From: Cladopsammia gracilis
Lineage: Eukaryota; Cnidaria; Anthozoa; Scleractinia; Dendrophylliidae
Length of the DNA stretch: 64,000 nt
Direction: 5' to 3'
NCBI GenBank assembly: GCA_022457155.1
Contig: JAJGOT010000421.1
Location: 359,501-423,500 of the forward strand
Shown here one piece after another: positions 61,845 to 64,000 of the stretch. The notes under the pieces were generated by a model. It was not told where the DNA came from and did not search any database. It worked only from the letters and a program-made list of their open reading frames with translations. The first letter of the stretch is position 1; every line of letters starts with the position of its first letter. Both the position numbers and the translations under genes were made by a program.

Positions 61845-63784
61845 GATAAAGCTTTTCTTAATTCAAACAAAAAAGTAAATATAATGACTTTTCTTGACAG
61901 CAAGTGCATATCTTATTTAACACACCAACCTGATCATGATATGCTTCCAGCAGACCTTGTCTGTCTTCTGCATCATAAATCTTAAAATACCTGCCAAAAT
62001 CAAGATACCATACAGAACAAACGGAATAGCCATTGCTTGACCATAATCAATCCAGTACTTCACAGAAAAGATAACAAATAATTTCATACATATGGACTAC
62101 AGAATGTGATCAGTGCATAAAACTACAATAATAAGAACACCACCATTTGAATCAAGATGCACGAAGAACGTTTATAATCAAAGAAAGGATTAATTGAACA
62201 GTATAGTAATGAGATCCAAATAACAACTAAGGTGGCTTAGCTATGAAAGGATGGATCCTTGGATTTCACCATGTGTACTTCAGTTCACTGTTAAGATGAC
62301 CACAAAACCACATTAAGTTAAACTCCTGTGCACTATGATTTAGCAGCTTTAAAACTTTACTTTCAGCAGTTAATTGCTTTTGCAGCTTAAAACCAGGTAT
62401 TTTATATGTAGGTTTGGAGAAAGCCTTGCAATGACAGGCAAATAAAGAGCTTTGATGAATTTGGAGACAACATAATTTAACAGCGTCAAAGTGAAAAGAA
62501 TATCGACATATTTTAAGAAAGCTTGGAGTGCACTGCAGCTGGCAGTGTATTACTTGTTGCAGCCATTGTTGTTGAAAGTGATAGTAGCAGGATATGCAGC
62601 ACAAATGTTTGGGCAAGAATCTCATGAAGGACGAGTGTTGAATATCATGTTACCAAACACAATGATCTGCTCATTTTTTGAGAGACATGGGCACTGATTT
62701 GCAGAACACATTATTGTTTGTGTCATAAACTGCTGTAGTCCCTGTCATGGGTTGAAACAGGCCAGCGGAGGTTTGGTATTAGTTTATTTATACCACCCCA
62801 TCTCATGCTCAACCTGACCCAGCCAAAAATATACAACAACAAACATCAAAATGTTGCATTCTTCAGAACAAATCTGTTTTTATCTTTACTCACAACAGAT
62901 TCAGTTGTTATTCATGAGATACTGGAGCCAATATAAATACAAATGGCTGCTTTGTAATCAGCTGCAATTAAGAGCCACTATTACTATCAACTACACTAGC
63001 ATCACATGACTCACATTTCAATTTTAAACAAACTTCAGGTAGCCATTAGTTTTTTTGCACTGTTGTTAAAATTGCAAGTGATAGCTTCAACTCAATTTCA
63101 CCTGTCCTTGCAAAGTGTCAAAAATGAAATCCAGTTCAAGTCTTCATATAGTGGAGTGCATTATTGATGAACAGCATTCCTGTTCTATGCACTAATGATG
63201 TAAACGTGCCATAGATGAAATTAGTAAAATAATTTTGGTTGTTAGGTAACTTGTTGTTGAAAAACAGTTCATATATGACATTTTGAAAATCTAAAAAATG
63301 CTGTTTAAACACTTATCAATTTCCCCCGAACTGTAGTATGATAATTTGTAGAATCGCACTGGATGTATGAAAAGTAAACAATATACATACTGCTCGAGGA
63401 ATTTAACAACCAATTCTTTAATTGGAGGGTCACCAAGGAAACTATCCTGGAAATAGAATAAAAAGACCTTTTATGTTTAATATTTCTGAAGAGATTTTGT
63501 ACAATTTTATATTAACAAGGTTATAGCCAGCAGTCTGACATTACATGATTTATTTAATATATTATTTTATGGTAGACCTGACTGACCACAGTGTGTATTT
63601 CATGGCATTTTTATACCTAGTCTCTGACCCAGTTTATAGTCTGTAGCATTCTATCCAAATGTGATGCTAACAAATCAAAATATTTTATTGCACTTTTATC
63701 ATCATAAAGCAATACCTTTGATGAGGGAAGGGCTTGTTCAGAAGGAAGGTCAAATCCTATTGGTGGAGGTAGTTCATGTCCATC
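48163..63784 (-). CDS. NXF1: Nuclear RNA export factor 1 (NXF1/TAP), 3' part of gene, 13 exons
   Basis: The host mRNA export receptor, which carries mRNPs through nuclear pores with its NXT1 partner. Thirteen exons with GT-AG borders join in one frame (834 nt, about 277 residues plus stop). They cover the end of the leucine-rich repeat domain ([13 protein letters not shown]), the NTF2-like domain ([20 protein letters not shown] region, [22 protein letters not shown]) and the UBA/TAP-C domain ([28 protein letters not shown]) to the C-terminus. The order and motifs follow animal NXF1. The RRM and most LRR exons lie beyond 64000. Introns of up to 3.6 kb are full of mobile-element relics. All coding exons look intact, so the gene is presumed functional. 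Confidence 0.92.
48425..48485 (-). CDS. NXF1: NXF1 exon, UBA second half
   Basis: Encodes [20 protein letters not shown]. Donor gtaagg, acceptor ctgcatgtccag. Confidence 0.92.
48830..49335. other. NXF1 intron segment with a hairpin element
   Basis: No gene. At about 49239-49335 two arms ('aatacgcttatttgtaaactg' and inverse) form a long hairpin typical of a small MITE. The 128- and 92-codon frames at 48815-49266 have no known domain. Confidence 0.45.
49741..50142 (+). mobile_element. tRNA-derived SINE
   Basis: The head is tRNA-like, with an A box (tagttcaattgatag, about 49749) and B box (ggttcgaatcc, 49793-49803). The body is about 300 bp unrelated to tRNA. The tail 'gtaaagcgccatgagacgtg' plus 'gtgcgctatataagtc' resembles the LINE tail at about 61741-61785, as expected when a SINE borrows a partner LINE's 3' end. 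It lies in an NXF1 intron, antisense to the gene. Confidence 0.75.
50614..50675 (-). CDS. NXF1: NXF1 exon, UBA first half
   Basis: Encodes [20 protein letters not shown] and part of the next Lys codon. Donor gtaagt, acceptor ttttttag. Confidence 0.92.
51014..51091 (-). CDS. NXF1: NXF1 exon, linker between NTF2-like and UBA domains
   Basis: 26 codons rich in Ser/Thr/Val ([11 protein letters not shown]...). Donor gtaaat, acceptor ctttag. Phase fits both neighbours. Confidence 0.82.
51870..52480 (-). pseudogene. Penelope-like element relic (RT end and GIY-YIG region)
   Basis: Minus frames contain [20 protein letters not shown] and [20 protein letters not shown], the end of a Penelope-type reverse transcriptase. 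Further on, after breaks, comes a segment with [15 protein letters not shown] and ESWFT like the end of the GIY-YIG endonuclease. 'gacgtttcaacaacctgagc' at about 51909 is a word common near such element ends. Many stops. Confidence 0.65.
52550..53470. mobile_element. Possible non-autonomous TIR element
   Basis: About 70 bp around 'gatccaggacaaaaccggaa' (about 52585-52670) recur inverted at about 53405-53465, enclosing roughly 0.9 kb without a recognisable gene. Ends and target duplication were not resolved. Confidence 0.45.
53471..54720. other. NXF1 intron remainder
   Basis: A poly-C tract at 54541-54557. No gene or clear element. Confidence 0.4.
54721..54778 (-). CDS. NXF1: NXF1 exon, end of NTF2-like domain
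   Basis: Encodes [19 protein letters not shown]. Donor gtatgt, acceptor cattttag. Confidence 0.93.
54963..55026 (-). CDS. NXF1: NXF1 exon, NTF2-like domain
   Basis: Encodes [20 protein letters not shown]. Donor gtaagt, acceptor gtgtgtag. Confidence 0.92.
55587..55629 (-). CDS. NXF1: NXF1 short exon, NTF2-like domain
   Basis: Encodes [14 protein letters not shown]. Donor gtaagt, acceptor tgtatttag. Phase joins both neighbours. Confidence 0.85.
55690..55925. repeat. 17-bp minisatellite (cggccacctccccataa)
   Basis: About 13 copies with c/t changes. More copies follow the LINE insertion at 56572-56770 in degenerate form. Confidence 0.9.
56045..56571 (+). pseudogene. LINE ORF2 C-terminal fragment with 3' UTR and A-rich tail
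   Basis: The frame 56045-56299 contains [20 protein letters not shown] and YNSLSNEI, the conserved end of jockey/CR1-type ORF2. An A-rich tail lies at 56539-56571. It splits the minisatellite, so it inserted after or during the expansion. Confidence 0.7.
57319..57434 (-). CDS. NXF1: NXF1 exon, NTF2-like domain core
   Basis: 38 codons including [18 protein letters not shown] and SSFKVDVS. Donor gtaagt, acceptor gcttacag. Confidence 0.93.
57435..58578. other. NXF1 intron
   Basis: No gene or element recognised. The short frames at 58149-58360 lack conserved features. Confidence 0.4.
58579..58640 (-). CDS. NXF1: NXF1 exon, NTF2-like domain
   Basis: Encodes [20 protein letters not shown]. Donor gtatat, acceptor cttttctag. 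Confidence 0.9.
59450..59728. mobile_element. MITE with TIR agcagttttcaattgagtg
   Basis: The ends AGCAGTTTTCAATTGAGTG and inverse enclose 279 bp. Inner arms repeat 'taattac' and 'ctttggttttggttttac' words in inverse order. No target duplication was resolved. Located in an NXF1 intron. Confidence 0.75.
59960..60018 (-). CDS. NXF1: NXF1 exon, NTF2-like domain
   Basis: Encodes [19 protein letters not shown]. Donor gtaaga, acceptor ttttgaaag. The residue match is weaker than for other exons, but phase and position fit. Confidence 0.78.
60064..60247. mobile_element. Palindromic MITE with 9-bp target duplication (Mutator-like)
   Basis: Starts TAGACTACGAGCAGTCTCTC and ends with its inverse. Arms of about 75 bp are almost perfect. 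It is flanked by TAACTAAAA on both sides (60055-60063, 60248-60256). A 9-bp duplication suggests a Mutator-like transposase acting in trans. Confidence 0.82.
60257..61430. other. NXF1 intron segment
   Basis: No gene recognised; AT-rich. Confidence 0.4.
61440..61850 (+). pseudogene. LINE 3' end with (ATT)n tail
   Basis: Plus-strand frame with [20 protein letters not shown] and [10 protein letters not shown], the conserved end of a LINE ORF2. It is followed by 'gtaaagcacctcgagc', 'gtgcgctatataaatg' and an ATT microsatellite (61789-61843). Confidence 0.75.
61930..61990 (-). CDS. NXF1: NXF1 exon, start of NTF2-like domain
   Basis: Encodes [20 protein letters not shown]. Donor gttggt, acceptor ttttggcag. 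Confidence 0.93.
61991..63390. other. NXF1 intron
   Basis: No gene or element recognised. The minus frame 62266-62625 has no conserved features. Confidence 0.4.
63391..63446 (-). CDS. NXF1: NXF1 exon, entry to NTF2-like domain
   Basis: Encodes [18 protein letters not shown] and two bases of the next Gln codon. Donor gtatgt, acceptor atttccag. Confidence 0.9.
63716..63784 (-). CDS. NXF1: NXF1 exon, end of LRR domain
   Basis: 23 codons starting [17 protein letters not shown]. Donor gtattg, acceptor gatag. Further 5' exons lie beyond the window. Confidence 0.92.
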
Positions 63785-64000
63785 CTATCGTCAAAATTGA
63801 TCATATTTTACTTGGCTAACAACATTGTTACTTACACATGTAAAACAACACATTTATCATTATAATATTAATATCCTGACAAAAGTTGTAAAAAAGGGAA
63901 GAACAATGAAAGCACATTATTTTAAATAACAAACCAGAAACAAATTGACAGCAGAAACATGAAAAACACATCTACATGTACCGGTACATAAAGTTTTTCA

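Noticed and set aside
62266..62697. 119- and 68-codon open frames in an NXF1 intron
   Set aside because: No motif. They are consistent with chance open frames in AT-rich intron DNA.
1..64000. CRISPR array or bacterial-type operon
   Set aside because: No evenly spaced repeats with unique spacers. The tandem repeats found are head-to-tail micro- and minisatellites.

Overview
The window looks like genomic DNA of a cnidarian, most likely an anthozoan (coral or anemone). This is inferred from a split animal gene (NXF1), many small palindromic DNA transposons, LINE, DIRS, Penelope and Ty3 relics, and an integrated adintovirus/Polinton whose gene families I associate with cnidarian genomes. There is no bacterial-type operon, rRNA gene or CRISPR array. 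All coordinates were read by eye and may be off by a base or two.

Region 1 (1-6056) is old repeat DNA. It holds a decayed protein-primed family B DNA polymerase of a second Polinton lineage (about 750-3610, with a GT-AG intron), an AAAATG-rich repeat that recurs inverted near 40.7-41.4 kb, and a DDE integrase-like fragment.

Region 2 (6057-39190) appears to be a three-level nest. The outer layer is a plus-strand Helentron (Helitron2-like) with asymmetric terminal inverted repeats, a 3' hairpin and a decayed PIF1 helicase near its 3' end. Inside it sits a Polinton/adintovirus (7422-32870) with 216-bp palindromic termini. Its right terminal repeat is split by a second, minus-strand Helentron (24327-32247, 7.9 kb), which carries its own LINE, DIRS-like and hAT-like passengers. 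Without that insert the virus-like element is about 17.5 kb.

The Polinton core (8060-24235) is compact and almost entirely open. It encodes PolB with an OTU-like N-terminus, a DDE integrase, a set of small membrane proteins including a tandem duplicate pair, the packaging ATPase, the double-jelly-roll major capsid protein, a coiled-coil membrane protein, a large conserved structural-type protein, a penton-like protein, a membrane protein, a small zinc protein, a VLTF3-like late transcription factor candidate and a YqaJ/lambda-type exonuclease. Nearly every gene has a TATATA-type motif 0-16 nt before its ATG, which suggests one promoter code and near-leaderless mRNAs. PolB is interrupted by two in-frame TAG codons near its C-terminus. 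No adenain-like protease was found.

Region 3 (39191-48160) holds an intronless alpha-kinase relic, a truncated Ty3/gypsy element, a LINE 3' end, palindromic MITEs, an (AT)n tract and a 16-bp minisatellite.

Region 4 (48163-64000) is the 3' part of the host gene for nuclear RNA export factor 1 (NXF1) on the minus strand. Thirteen exons join in phase to encode about 277 residues covering the end of the LRR domain, the NTF2-like domain and the UBA (TAP-C) domain. Its introns hold a tRNA-derived SINE, a Penelope relic, a pogo-like element, LINE tails and MITEs, including one with a 9-bp target duplication.
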